Made by a program: the position numbers and the translations under genes. The notes below the pieces were generated by a model. That model did no database searches, was not told the DNA's origin, and saw only the letters and a program-made list of their open reading frames with translations. From Tritrichomonas foetus (taxonomy: Eukaryota; Parabasalia; Tritrichomonadida; Tritrichomonadidae), in the NCBI GenBank assembly GCA_001839685.1, contig MLAK01001361.1, forward strand, positions 1 to 17,055: DNA of 17,055 nucleotides, in the 5' to 3' direction. This document shows positions 1-8,166 of this stretch, piece after piece. Position 1 is the first letter of the stretch, and every line of letters starts with the position of its first letter.

Positions 1-265
1 ATCTCAATAATTCTCAGAAATTTCTGTGGGGTTTATTTTTTTCTCACAATTTTTTTTTGGATTTGGTTTTCTCTGTATCTTGATTTTTAAATTATAATAT
101 TTATATATTATTAATANGATTACAATTAAATAATTTTTAGATGACNATAATATCAANAATTATTCATTTAGATCTCTCAATAGTCTTCTACATCTAGATC
201 TAGTTAGTTTGTATACATCTAAGTATAATTCAAAATATAGCTAAAAAGTTTAGAAATATATTGAA

Positions 266-1050
266 AAAACTGGTGTACAATTCTATAGTATCGCATCAGA
301 GTATTCAAATCAAAATATCAATTGAGAACATTTTTCAATTAATCTCCGTAGAGAATTATTCAATTCTTTGAACAGGAATATAAGAGAATGTGGATTTACC
401 TTTTTCTATGAGCATGATTCTGCAAATAAAAATGTTGAAATGCACTTTGGGTTTAAGAATATCCTAAAATAAGTGAAAAAATGAAAAAGTGTACCAACAA
501 ATAAATATTGATGATCGAGAATATACAATTTCGGTAATCTTGACAAGAAATACATCATCTATTAATATAAAATATAAGCATTCTATTATAACTAAAGTGT
601 CAAGAGAGAGAAATCATATTATTCGAATTCCCACAGATTTTGGCTGACCAAATAAGATCAGAAAAAACTTTTTATCAAAAATTTCCATTGTGTCCACATT
701 TGGACTACCCACTCAAAGATCTTGATATTTTTGGAAATACGAATAGATTAGCAATTTCCCGTATATGTTATGCCACTTTTTTAGACAAATTATTTCAACT
801 TCTCTCATCGCATTATTCTGGTTCCAAATCATCATAATCATATTCCAAAAATGGAGTAAATCCTTATTTACTCACCAATGAATCATATGAAGCACTTTGT
901 TTGATGAATTATCTTATTATTGGAGTTTCTCAATTGATCTGGCTATTAAGAATATTAATGAACATAGATTATGGTTCTGTTCACATTACATCATATCTCA
1001 ACTGTTCGTTTTTTATTGCATATATTAATGATTTGATCGTTTCCTATTGA
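266..1050 (+). pseudogene. Possible decayed coding region, BTB-like (uncertain)
   Basis: No intact gene is present, but three long near-open stretches follow one another on this strand in different frames. 266-472 has one internal stop and contains ECGFTFFYEHD. 480-647 contains IDDREYTISVIL and NHIIRIPTDFG. 592-1050 has a single stop at 838-840 and contains TNESYEALCLMNYLIIG. Switching frame near 470 and 590-645 would give a continuous polypeptide. A beta-strand start (EYTISVIL), a serine-rich turn, and a late helix pair ending in a LMNYLIIGVSQL-type segment loosely recall the BTB-like N-terminal domains common in trichomonad gene families. That family call is inference from pattern, not a clear motif. 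The stretch from 640 begins with TTG, so it is not a plausible small gene by itself. It could also be chance openness in A+T-rich DNA. Confidence 0.3.
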
Positions 1051-1195
1051 ATTAATTTACCTATTGTGCGACCAGTTTTACAGTGAAAACATATCGCTAA
1101 TTTGACTTTTCTTTTGACCTTAAATGTTCATGTTTCACATATTTAATTGAAAAAGTTTTATTGTAAGCCAACTAGTAATTGAGATCGATTTGACA

Positions 1196-2242
1196 ATGAC
1201 GGCTCAAGGAACTGTTGCGGTGATGAATGTAGAAGATGGTGAGCTTCATGGAACACCTGAAGAACAGAGACAGCAAATCAATGGTTTATTAAACTTTGGA
1301 ATGCATAATTATTATGATCAATTAAGCGAGCACATGTTTCCGACAGTTTTTGTGAATGTGTCACGCAAACAAGCTGAAGCATGGCGTATTTTCAACATTG
1401 ACTCAGAAATGAGCGAAGAACAGAAGTCTCATTTCCAATCTCTGAAGGACAATGTTGCAAAAGCAATTTCTGACATTAGAAAAAATGTAAAAAATCCAAA
1501 ATCTAGAATTTTTGTAAAATTATCAAGTCGTAGTCCAAAAGATGCAGTTTGGCAAGACAAACAACGAATATTGCCAATTTTGAAAGAACAATTTTCACAT
1601 CACCATAAAGATGACTTAAATGCCAAAATGATTTCACTTCGTAGATCATTTTTAAAAGCATCTGCTGTTAATTCTGCAGATGAAGCCTTCGAATTAATGA
1701 AATGGAGCTCTAGAATCATTTCAGATCTCAAAATATTTTTGACTGCCAGTGAAAATTCAGAATGGTTTGACATAAAAATTGTTGTGAGACAATTTATTGA
1801 AGATCTGGATGTTTCTAATGAATTTCGTGGTTTCGTTAAAGATGGAAAATTAACAGCACTCTCACAATATCAAACAGAATGCTACTTTCCAGAAATTGCA
1901 AAAAATGCTGATAAAATAGCCAATAATGTAAAAACGTTCTTTAATGATGTTCTTCTTGATAAATTCCCACAATGGGCAAAAGAAGGTTCTGTTATTGATT
2001 TTGCAGTTGTTAAAGATAAAGTTTATATTGTTGAATTGAATCCATATGGGCCATGTAGTGGTGCTTGCTTATTTAATTGGCAAACTGATAAAGAAATTTT
2101 ATCTGGAAATAAACCATTTGAAATAAGAGTTGTTCAAGATCATGTTGAACACTTAGAGGCTTACTTCTCACCGTGGAGCGAGCTGATAAAAGAGGCACAA
2201 AAGAAAAAAGGTTTCTTGTCTTCTGTTTTTCACAAAAAATAA
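1196..2242 (+). CDS. Cdc123/D123 family protein (eIF2 assembly chaperone)
   Basis: 348-residue protein of the Cdc123/D123 family, ATP-grasp-fold proteins that in yeast and animals bind eIF2-gamma and promote assembly of the eIF2 complex in the cytosol. Collinear family motifs are visible: FVKLSSRSPKDA (about 106-117, the FVRLSxxSPKDA-type signature), VVRQFIEDL (196-204), EFRGFV (209-214), a SQY segment (224-226), and the C-terminal metal/ATP site VIDFAV...VYIVELNP (266-283), where D268 and the Glu/Asn of VELNP occupy the expected positions. Length is typical of the family. The first in-frame ATG is 1196; the frame stays open back to a TTG at 1190, which is not a likely start. An ATG at residue 10 (MNVEDGE) is an alternative. 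There are no introns. The Lys-rich tail after the domain is lineage-specific. Family identity is strong; the eIF2 role is inferred from homologues. Confidence 0.88.
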   Translation: MTAQGTVAVMNVEDGELHGTPEEQRQQINGLLNFGMHNYYDQLSEHMFPTVFVNVSRKQAEAWRIFNIDSEMSEEQKSHFQSLKDNVAKAISDIRKNVKNPKSRIFVKLSSRSPKDAVWQDKQRILPILKEQFSHHHKDDLNAKMISLRRSFLKASAVNSADEAFELMKWSSRIISDLKIFLTASENSEWFDIKIVVRQFIEDLDVSNEFRGFVKDGKLTALSQYQTECYFPEIAKNADKIANNVKTFFNDVLLDKFPQWAKEGSVIDFAVVKDKVYIVELNPYGPCSGACLFNWQTDKEILSGNKPFEIRVVQDHVEHLEAYFSPWSELIKEAQKKKGFLSSVFHKK

Positions 2243-3908
2243 TGTTTGATTTTTCAAACATGAATTTTAAAAACTTATTATGAAATAGTTTTTTGATATT
2301 TCATTTGCAATTTTCCTAAAGAATTTCAAAAATTGATTTAATGAAGTATTCAATTTCACTTCGCCTGTCATAAAGTGTTGCAACATAAAGCTTTACCATA
2401 TTCAAATTCCCCTGGTGTTGCGAAAAACATATTGGTTAAAACAGAGATCATAAATTAAATATTCATTATATTTGATAATAAATATCTAATTCATTAACAC
2501 AATTTTCTTTAAAAATCAAAAATCTTGTGTTTTTCATTAGTCAAAATTTAATCATGCATTTTTGGAGTATTAAATATATAATCATTTCTGTTTCGAAATT
2601 CTAAATGAATCTTACTATTTTAGAAGGATTGGTTTAAGAGAGAAAAAATGTTATTAACGCCTTTTTCAGAGTCAGTGTTTATATGGTCATTTTCCCAAAT
2701 ATGAACCAGATGGGTGCGGAAATCATATTTCAAAATGATAGAATATTTTGACAAATGGTTTAGTCATACGTATTTTTTTTAAATTAATCTTTACTTCATA
2801 TCTAATCAATTAAACAGCTAATCGAAGTTGTCACTACTATCGCCACATTATGATAAACTGATAACATATGGATTTGCTTTGAAAAATCAAAGAATGGGAG
2901 TTTTCATTTTTTCAAAGAATATCATTTTCTCCAATGCTGAGCAGGCAATTATTCGTTATGAAGTCATAGGAATGTCAAATATGAGATGGTTAGGAGGATA
3001 ATATCATTAACATTTTGAAAAGTTTATAAGCTAACTCAGCAGAGCTCCAAAAAGATTTTTTTAGTAAATCGACAAAATAGGAGACGCTCAGACTTTGAAG
3101 GGTGTCTATGTTGTTTTTTATATAGAATTTACGGTGATGTTCAAGATATCAAAAGGAAATAGATTTAATTCTATAGTTTTAAAAGATAATTGGGTTTTAC
3201 TTTTTTTCATATTTTGATAAGAATAAACGTATTTTAAAGGACATTTATTTATTGAAAGTATCTCTATTTTGACCAATTATAATCTGAAAAGAATTGATTA
3301 CTTTATTTTCTTATGAAAATTCAATTCGAAAAATAAAACGCCTATATCTTTTAAACCCATATATAAAATTTAATAAAACTAATGAAATTTAATTATATAT
3401 ATATTATGAATATGCTTATATGCATAACTATGGCTTTTTTCCAATAAATTTCCCGAAACATGGAATTAATTAATTTCACCTTTTGTCATCAAATAAAAGG
3501 CCAAATAAATCCATTCAGTAAAACATGTTTATTTTTTGAACCTAGATATAAATATTCTTCTAAAACATATAAAATTATATATTGTACATTTAAATCTCAA
3601 TTACATAATATAAAGGCATTTTATTATTCAGGTGACTCAGAAATGCCACAATAATGAGCACATACTATCGACCTATTAATTATTGAATTTTTTTTTATTC
3701 AAGTCATAATATTGAAGTTTTTTCAACTTCAAAATGCCAATATCTTTTGAACCTGTTGAAACATCCTGTTTCTATCAATTTTTTTCGTTTAATTAATGTA
3801 TTTATAGGTATTCAACAAATAATTTCGTCATTTAGACTTTTTGACACGAACGACCAAATAACAACTGTATTCATTTTTTGCACTCAATCATATGAATACA
3901 ATATTTGC
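2243..3908 (+). other. Long intergenic region, no recognisable gene
   Basis: About 1.7 kb of A+T-rich DNA. Two stop-free stretches stand out: 2638-2748 (37 codons, includes VINAFFRVSVYMVIFPNM) and 2822-2998 (59 codons, includes DKLITYGFALKNQRMGVFIF). They are in different frames, and I recognise neither. An ATG-initiated 64-codon frame at 3460-3654 has biased, low-information composition and is not called. Two short hairpins lie at 3683-3702 and 3712-3732. The remainder holds nothing I can assign. Confidence 0.5.
3712..3732. repeat. Perfect 8-bp inverted repeat (hairpin)
   Basis: TTGAAGTT (3712-3719) and AACTTCAA (3725-3732) are exact reverse complements around a 5-base loop. A weaker hairpin, TTGAAT/ATTCAA, lies just upstream at 3683-3702. 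They precede the exostosin-like gene by about 180 bases. No function can be shown; short hairpins are frequent in A+T-rich DNA. Confidence 0.5.
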
Positions 3909-4505
3909 ATGGGAAATAGTTCTGATTATGGAATCTATTTCATAGGTCTCATCTTTTTAATGACATCTTTTATAATACAACGCAAGACAACTAAATTAAT
4001 CCACGACTCAACTCTTTACGAAAAATTCAAATTCATAAATCCAGCTCATTTCGGATTAACCGAACACGCGATCTTCTTGACACACCGACTTCCACCTATT
4101 AAAATATTCGTCTACAACGTCACAGCTCCAGATTATAATCATCACATGCGCCTCATACGAGCTTATATTGGAAATTTAAATAATCCAAAGGGGCGGGAAA
4201 TTTGCTCATCGTCAATGATGTTTGATTATTTTATTACTGAAATTATTACGAATTCTTCACTCAACGAGAAAGATGGAGATAAGGCTGATATTTTTTTGGA
4301 TGACATGATTTTATCATTATATTATAATCACGGGCCGTCATACACAAAATATGCAATTGACCCAATAAAAGATAAATATCCATATTTCAATAGATCTCAG
4401 GGAATTGATCACATTTTATTGCAAAATACATTTGCCTGCCATTTGACACCATTCAGGCCAAAAGATGAAAAGGAGTTTCCTGGAATGACATCAATGGGTG
4501 ATTAA
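3909..4505 (+). CDS. Exostosin (GT47)-type glycosyltransferase, N-terminal part (frameshifted)
   Basis: First half of a type II membrane glycosyltransferase of the exostosin/GT47 type. The first in-frame ATG is 3909; the frame runs open further upstream but without an ATG. From there a short N-terminus (MGNSSD) leads into a hydrophobic segment (about residues 7-24, YGIYFIGLIFLMTSFII) followed by positive charges, the usual Golgi signal-anchor layout. The lumenal part has IKIFVYNVTAPDYN, matching the conserved kIYVYdlP-like opening of exostosin domains, an ADIFLDD segment in place of the family's ADLFFVP, and GIDHIL in place of GrDHf. Translation stops at TAA 4503-4505, directly where the remainder of the domain continues in another frame. 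Sugar donor and acceptor cannot be deduced; surface glycan or lipophosphoglycan-like synthesis is a guess from family and lineage. Confidence 0.72.
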   Translation: MGNSSDYGIYFIGLIFLMTSFIIQRKTTKLIHDSTLYEKFKFINPAHFGLTEHAIFLTHRLPPIKIFVYNVTAPDYNHHMRLIRAYIGNLNNPKGREICSSSMMFDYFITEIITNSSLNEKDGDKADIFLDDMILSLYYNHGPSYTKYAIDPIKDKYPYFNRSQGIDHILLQNTFACHLTPFRPKDEKEFPGMTSMGD

Positions 4506-5185
4506 ACTGGCCTTATACTATTGAACATCCGAGAGCTGCTCTCAGAAATACAGTGATTCCATACGCAGCAAGAACAGAATATGGTTCAATGGATGATTAC
4601 GAATCCAAAAACAAGACATTTTATTTTCTTGGAACAGTGGAACTTGAAGCACCAGTAGGCGGTCCTGTCCGTCGAAAATTGAAACAAGCCATAGAAAATA
4701 AAACAGGCGTAACTTTTATAAAAACAGTTAGACTGAATGCAAAATTGCAGGCAGAAAGTTATGGAAGGAATATCCAACAATGGATGAGACAATCGAAGTT
4801 CTGTATAGTACCCCATGGTGATTCTCCTTCATCTAAGAGATTAATAGATACAATTCAAAGTTTATGTGTCCCAGTCATTTTGAGTGACCCAATTCGTTTT
4901 CCATTTGAAGAGGTTTTCATTGATTACCAAAAAATAGTCATACAGATTCCAATGTGGAGCCCTGAAACATTAATTCCAGTTGTTGAAAAGTTCAATAGGA
5001 AAGAAGAGATACTTTCCAGAATGAAAGCAATGAAAAATGTACGAAGAAACTTCGATGTGAACATTTTCCATCAATTGGAAAAAAGAGATCAGGCTTGGAT
5101 GTGGATTTGGCTCCACTATATAAAAATATGCACAGTGAAATCAATGATGAGAAGAGAATTATTACCATCCGCTTATGATATATAA
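4505..5185 (+). CDS. Exostosin (GT47)-type glycosyltransferase, C-terminal part (frameshifted)
   Basis: Second half of the same glycosyltransferase, in the -1/+2 frame relative to the first. Codons from 4505 read NWPYTIEHPRAALRNTVIPY, a direct continuation of the exostosin domain (the family has a conserved VIPY/VIP segment here). The first ATG in this frame is at 4553-4561, inside the domain, so the frame is not an independent gene. The donor-binding C-terminal signature is very clear: SKFCIVPHGDSPSSKRLIDT, then CVPVILSD and LPF-like RFPFEE, equivalent to the SkFClcPrGdspsSxRlxDA..GCxPVIisD..lPFe pattern of GT47. Joined, the two parts give about 425 residues with a complete domain. Stop TAA is followed immediately by ATAAA, so a polyadenylation-like signal overlaps the end. 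Either a recent pseudogene or a one-base assembly error at about 4503. Confidence 0.75.
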   Translation, partial: NWPYTIEHPRAALRNTVIPYAARTEYGSMDDYESKNKTFYFLGTVELEAPVGGPVRRKLKQAIENKTGVTFIKTVRLNAKLQAESYGRNIQQWMRQSKFCIVPHGDSPSSKRLIDTIQSLCVPVILSDPIRFPFEEVFIDYQKIVIQIPMWSPETLIPVVEKFNRKEEILSRMKAMKNVRRNFDVNIFHQLEKRDQAWMWIWLHYIKICTVKSMMRRELLPSAYDI

Positions 5186-5450
5186 ATAAAAAAATAGACA
5201 TGTGAATGGAATGATATCATGTGTTATATATTTCATTCATTATAAATATCAAATGTTAATTTTAATAAAATATTATTGTTTGAATTTCTTTAAAATTCTC
5301 ATTTGTTTTATATTCTGATTCACATTAAATCTTTGTTCATGTATTTCAATTCATACCTATATTACAAATATTTCATTTAATATTCGATTTTCATTTATTT
5401 CTACAATAATGGATATTAGTAGTTGAGAAGGTTCTCTACTTATATTTTTA

Positions 5451-5948
5451 TTATAACACTATTGGTTTCACAAGAACATTTTCGACTTCTTGATAGCCTT
5501 CAACTTTATCAAGATATTCCCCTCGTTGTGTAAAGCCAAGTTTACGATATGCTTCAAGAGAACCCGTATTATATTTCGAACAATGGCAGAAAATGCTCTT
5601 TAGATTCTTATTTTTAGCCAATTCTTCAAGAAAAGAGATGGCATGCCTTCCAAATCCACTTTTTCTGTAATCTTTATCCACATAAAACTTGCTTAAAAAC
5701 AGTTCATCACCAACTGTTTTCACTGCAAGAAAACCAACATCTTTATTCTCATTTTCTTTAATAAAATAATATGACATACCATCTTTCTCACTTTTTTCGA
5801 GCGATTCATGAGAAAACATTGATTTAACACCTTCATTAACAATTTTTTCAGGGATAAAAGGCAAATAATGTTCCTTCATAATCCTGGTTGCAAGCGCACC
5901 TAACTCAGTGTACTTGTTTCCCATGGGCACTATACATTTTTTCATCAT
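5451..5948 (-). CDS. GNAT-family N-acetyltransferase, bacterial-like
   Basis: 165-residue single-domain GNAT acetyltransferase, using acetyl-CoA to acetylate an amine. Motif A is complete: strand LFLSKFYV (83-90) followed by the acetyl-CoA pyrophosphate loop R95-K-S-G-F-G100 and the helix HAISFLEELA. Motif B has N127 and AYRKLGF (133-139), the usual Asn/Tyr region near the thiol. The layout (LxLSKxYVxKxYRxxGxGR ... KxNxxSLEAYxKLGF) resembles small bacterial GNATs more than eukaryotic histone or N-terminal acetyltransferases, which suggests lateral transfer from bacteria, as reported for many trichomonad metabolic genes. The start is a tandem ATG ATG at 5943-5948. It lies 276 bases downstream of the synapsin-like gene on the same strand and converges with the exostosin-type gene. 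Substrate unknown: amino acid, polyamine, antibiotic or protein N-terminus are all possible. Confidence 0.85.
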   Translation of the reverse strand: MMKKCIVPMGNKYTELGALATRIMKEHYLPFIPEKIVNEGVKSMFSHESLEKSEKDGMSYYFIKENENKDVGFLAVKTVGDELFLSKFYVDKDYRKSGFGRHAISFLEELAKNKNLKSIFCHCSKYNTGSLEAYRKLGFTQRGEYLDKVEGYQEVENVLVKPIVL

Positions 5949-6224
5949 ATACCAAATAAAAACGGTTAACTGGTGAAATTAATAGCCATAAAAATATCGT
6001 ACTTCACTTCATCCTTGAATAGAAATAATTTTAATCCACTGAGAACAGCTAAAATTATCTCTTTAGAAGCATCAAAACATAGTATATTAAGGTATAGTCA
6101 CGTGATTTCATTTGGATGCATAAAATAAACATGATATTATAAAACATATATGCGAATGGTATTAAAACATAATGAAGAAGCTTAAAATAAAGTCCTTTAT
6201 TTTTGACCAAAAGCAATATTATTA

Positions 6225-7460
6225 TTAATAATTGCAGGAAAATAACCGGGAAAAAGCAAATAATAGCAAAATACCCACAAAAATTCCAATGAAAACATGA
6301 AAGTTTGACAACTGGTACTTTGATTTTTTCTGTGATGAAATTACGATTTGGTTTGAAAGATATGCAATATTTTCTTTGGATTGATTTAATTCTTTGATTA
6401 AATCACCAATTTTATTTCGAGGATTAATAATTTCTACATCTTTTTCATTAGATTCATTGAGTACATAATTTTCCTGATGAACTTTCGATTGATTTTCTTT
6501 TTCTTCAGCCATTTCATTTACTTTTAAGAGAATTAAATCTCTCATCTTCTCAAGTTCTTCTTTTTCATGTTCTGGCATAAGACCAATAGGTGATCCATTC
6601 ACTTCTAAAATGTATTCTTTTCCATCTTTATCTACAATCGCATCAATTGCAAAAATTTCTAAATCAGGGTATTCTTTTCGAATCAAATCAACCCATCTTT
6701 TATGTTGTGGCTGAATATCCATATCTTCCATGATGCATGGCATTCCAAAATTTACCTTCCAATTTTGAGAATACCTTTTATGCATTCGTATATAATCAGG
6801 AGCTATATAAGTAATTCGTAGTTCATATTGTGAATCTATCAATGGCTCTAAAGAGCAATAATCTTTATGTAAAGCTAAGATACTTTTTAGATCTTCAATA
6901 TCATGATAATCTAGAATTTTGTATTTTCCAAAACCTGCATGTGGGTAATCTACTTTCATTACTAGTGGGACATCAGGTGGACACACTATATTTGCATGCG
7001 ATGGATAAAAAACTTGATCAATCAAAGGAAAATTAGCTTTACCATATTTTTTCTTAATACTTTGCAAGATTCCATACATCAAAGGACGTTCATCTTCTAT
7101 CAATAATGAATTAAGAGAATTGATTGTTTTAATGTTAGCGTGTGCAAGGGCATAGATTAAATTACTATAATCATATTTTTTATCAAGACTGTAACCAATA
7201 TATCTAAAACAGCTCCTAACCAATACTAAGCTTGGTGATATGACCCTATCTTTGCGTAATTGTGGAATCTTTGAGAGGGTATCTCCATGCAATGTAACAT
7301 ATGGCTTATCAAAATAACAATCAGACACTATTCGAAGATGTTCAAAATCTGATTGTTCAATTGTGAAAAACTCTTCATAACCTTCTCCAAGTTCATACCA
7401 GTTTTCTGATGACCCTGTAATAACAAGAACAGTTGGAATTTTATGTTTCTTTTCCATCAT
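6225..7460 (-). CDS. Synapsin-like ATP-grasp protein with C-terminal membrane anchor
   Basis: 411 residues from the first in-frame ATG (7458-7460; a second ATG follows at once). The upstream frame is open to a TTG at 7523 and encodes a hydrophobic stretch, but has no ATG. Residues 8-318 align by eye along the whole central (C) domain of animal synapsins: an opening TVLVITG strand, LVLVRSCFR, TINSLNSL, FPLIDQVFYPSH (144-155), PLVMK with the ATP-binding lysine K169, glycine loop HAGFGK (174-179), EPLID.QYELR (205-215), QNWKVNFG (232-239), and the metal site DAI...ILEVNGSP (272-291). FPLIDQxFYPxH is almost the same as in synapsin. The N-terminal A/B phospho-regions and C-terminal D/E regions of synapsin are absent. 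Instead a charged linker with heptad-like hydrophobics (about 349-375) leads to a hydrophobic span (about 387-407) and five further residues: a tail-anchor layout facing the cytosol. ATP binding is likely; catalytic activity and vesicle association are inference. Confidence 0.85.
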   Translation of the reverse strand: MMEKKHKIPTVLVITGSSENWYELGEGYEEFFTIEQSDFEHLRIVSDCYFDKPYVTLHGDTLSKIPQLRKDRVISPSLVLVRSCFRYIGYSLDKKYDYSNLIYALAHANIKTINSLNSLLIEDERPLMYGILQSIKKKYGKANFPLIDQVFYPSHANIVCPPDVPLVMKVDYPHAGFGKYKILDYHDIEDLKSILALHKDYCSLEPLIDSQYELRITYIAPDYIRMHKRYSQNWKVNFGMPCIMEDMDIQPQHKRWVDLIRKEYPDLEIFAIDAIVDKDGKEYILEVNGSPIGLMPEHEKEELEKMRDLILLKVNEMAEEKENQSKVHQENYVLNESNEKDVEIINPRNKIGDLIKELNQSKENIAYLSNQIVISSQKKSKYQLSNFHVFIGIFVGILLLFAFSRLFSCNY

Positions 7461-8166
7461 TTTTTGATGCAACAAGAATAATGAAATCAAAAAGCCACAT
7501 ATATATTTGAATAAGAAATTCAAATAAATGGGCAGGAATTCAAAAGCAAAATTTCCAGATTTCAGGAAACCCTTTAAAAATTGAATAAACTGGTGTAATT
7601 CATATAATGTGATGTGTTGAAAAAATAGAGGAAATTAGTTAAATTTGAAAAACAGAGTGAACTCACTGGAGAAAATATCAATTAATCGGAAAGACTAAAT
7701 AGAGCGGAATTATCGGATAATAGCAAATAAAAAAATGATCTAATGTGAAATGAATAGTTGTATTCACTTATTGTAAATATTTTTATATGATATGTTTGAT
7801 AATAATTTGTAACCAAATAAGCTCAGAATTACGATGTCAAATTATTTTCGATGTTCATTAAATAAACAAGTGAACCTCTTAATGAGCAACATTTTCTTCA
7901 TTTAATGGTTCATTTTTGTGTTTAATGTACAAATTTACTAATATACAATTTTGTTTATGCTGCCTTTGTTTTTTTCCACCAAAATCGAAAAAAATATTTT
8001 TTTATTTCGACCCCAAGTGAGGAGCAAACTTAAATAGGATTTGACCTAAAAAGGCGAAAAAAATTTGCCTTCTTGGGGAATGACATTGGAAAATTGAATT
8101 AATCACTTTGTGATATTTTTATTTCCATTCAAAAAGCTCCCCTAAACGGTCTCCAGAATCGTTATT
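7461..8166. other. Divergent intergenic region between synapsin-like and coiled-coil genes
   Basis: About 700 bases separating two divergently transcribed genes, so it should hold both promoters. The left half is plain A+T-rich sequence in which I see nothing. The right half (7985-8078) holds nested inverted repeats described separately. TCACTTTG at 8103-8110 resembles the trichomonad initiator consensus (TCA followed by pyrimidine and A/T), but at about 60 bases from the ATG it is further away than usual, so it is not called. Confidence 0.5.
7985..8078. promoter_or_regulatory. Cluster of nested inverted repeats upstream of the coiled-coil gene
   Basis: Three inverted repeats lie in under 100 bases. 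An imperfect palindrome TCGAAAAAAA...TTATTTCGA spans about 7985-8010. A perfect 7-bp pair CCCCAAG (8011-8017) and CTTGGGG (8072-8078) encloses 54 bases. Inside it, AAGGCGAAA (8051-8059) pairs with TTTGCCTT (8064-8071) with one bulge. The G+C tracts stand out against the surrounding A+T. It sits 90-180 bases before the ATG at 8167, so a transcription-factor or chromatin role is possible but unproven. Confidence 0.35.

Noticed and set aside
640..837. 65-residue plus-strand open frame
   Set aside because: It starts with TTG, has no ATG near its start, and the same frame continues past the stop; treated as part of the decayed region 266-1050.
3460..3654. 64-codon ATG-initiated frame
   Set aside because: Aromatic- and Lys-rich composition typical of random A+T-rich DNA, no motif, no partner; not supportable as a gene.
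3747..3908. N-terminal extension of the exostosin-type protein
   Set aside because: Open but contains no ATG; starting at 3909 gives a normal signal-anchor protein.
4499..4510. Programmed ribosomal frameshift or intron at the exostosin break
   Set aside because: No slippery heptamer with downstream structure and no trichomonad intron boundary motifs; a mutation or sequencing indel is simpler.
7461..7523. N-terminal hydrophobic extension of the synapsin-like protein (apparent signal anchor)
   Set aside because: It would need a TTG start; the first ATG is at 7458-7460, and synapsin homology begins just after it. Probably 5' leader sequence.
8103..8110. Initiator-like TCACTTTG before the coiled-coil gene
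   Set aside because: Fits the trichomonad initiator loosely, but lies about 60 bases from the ATG and such 5-mers are common; not called.
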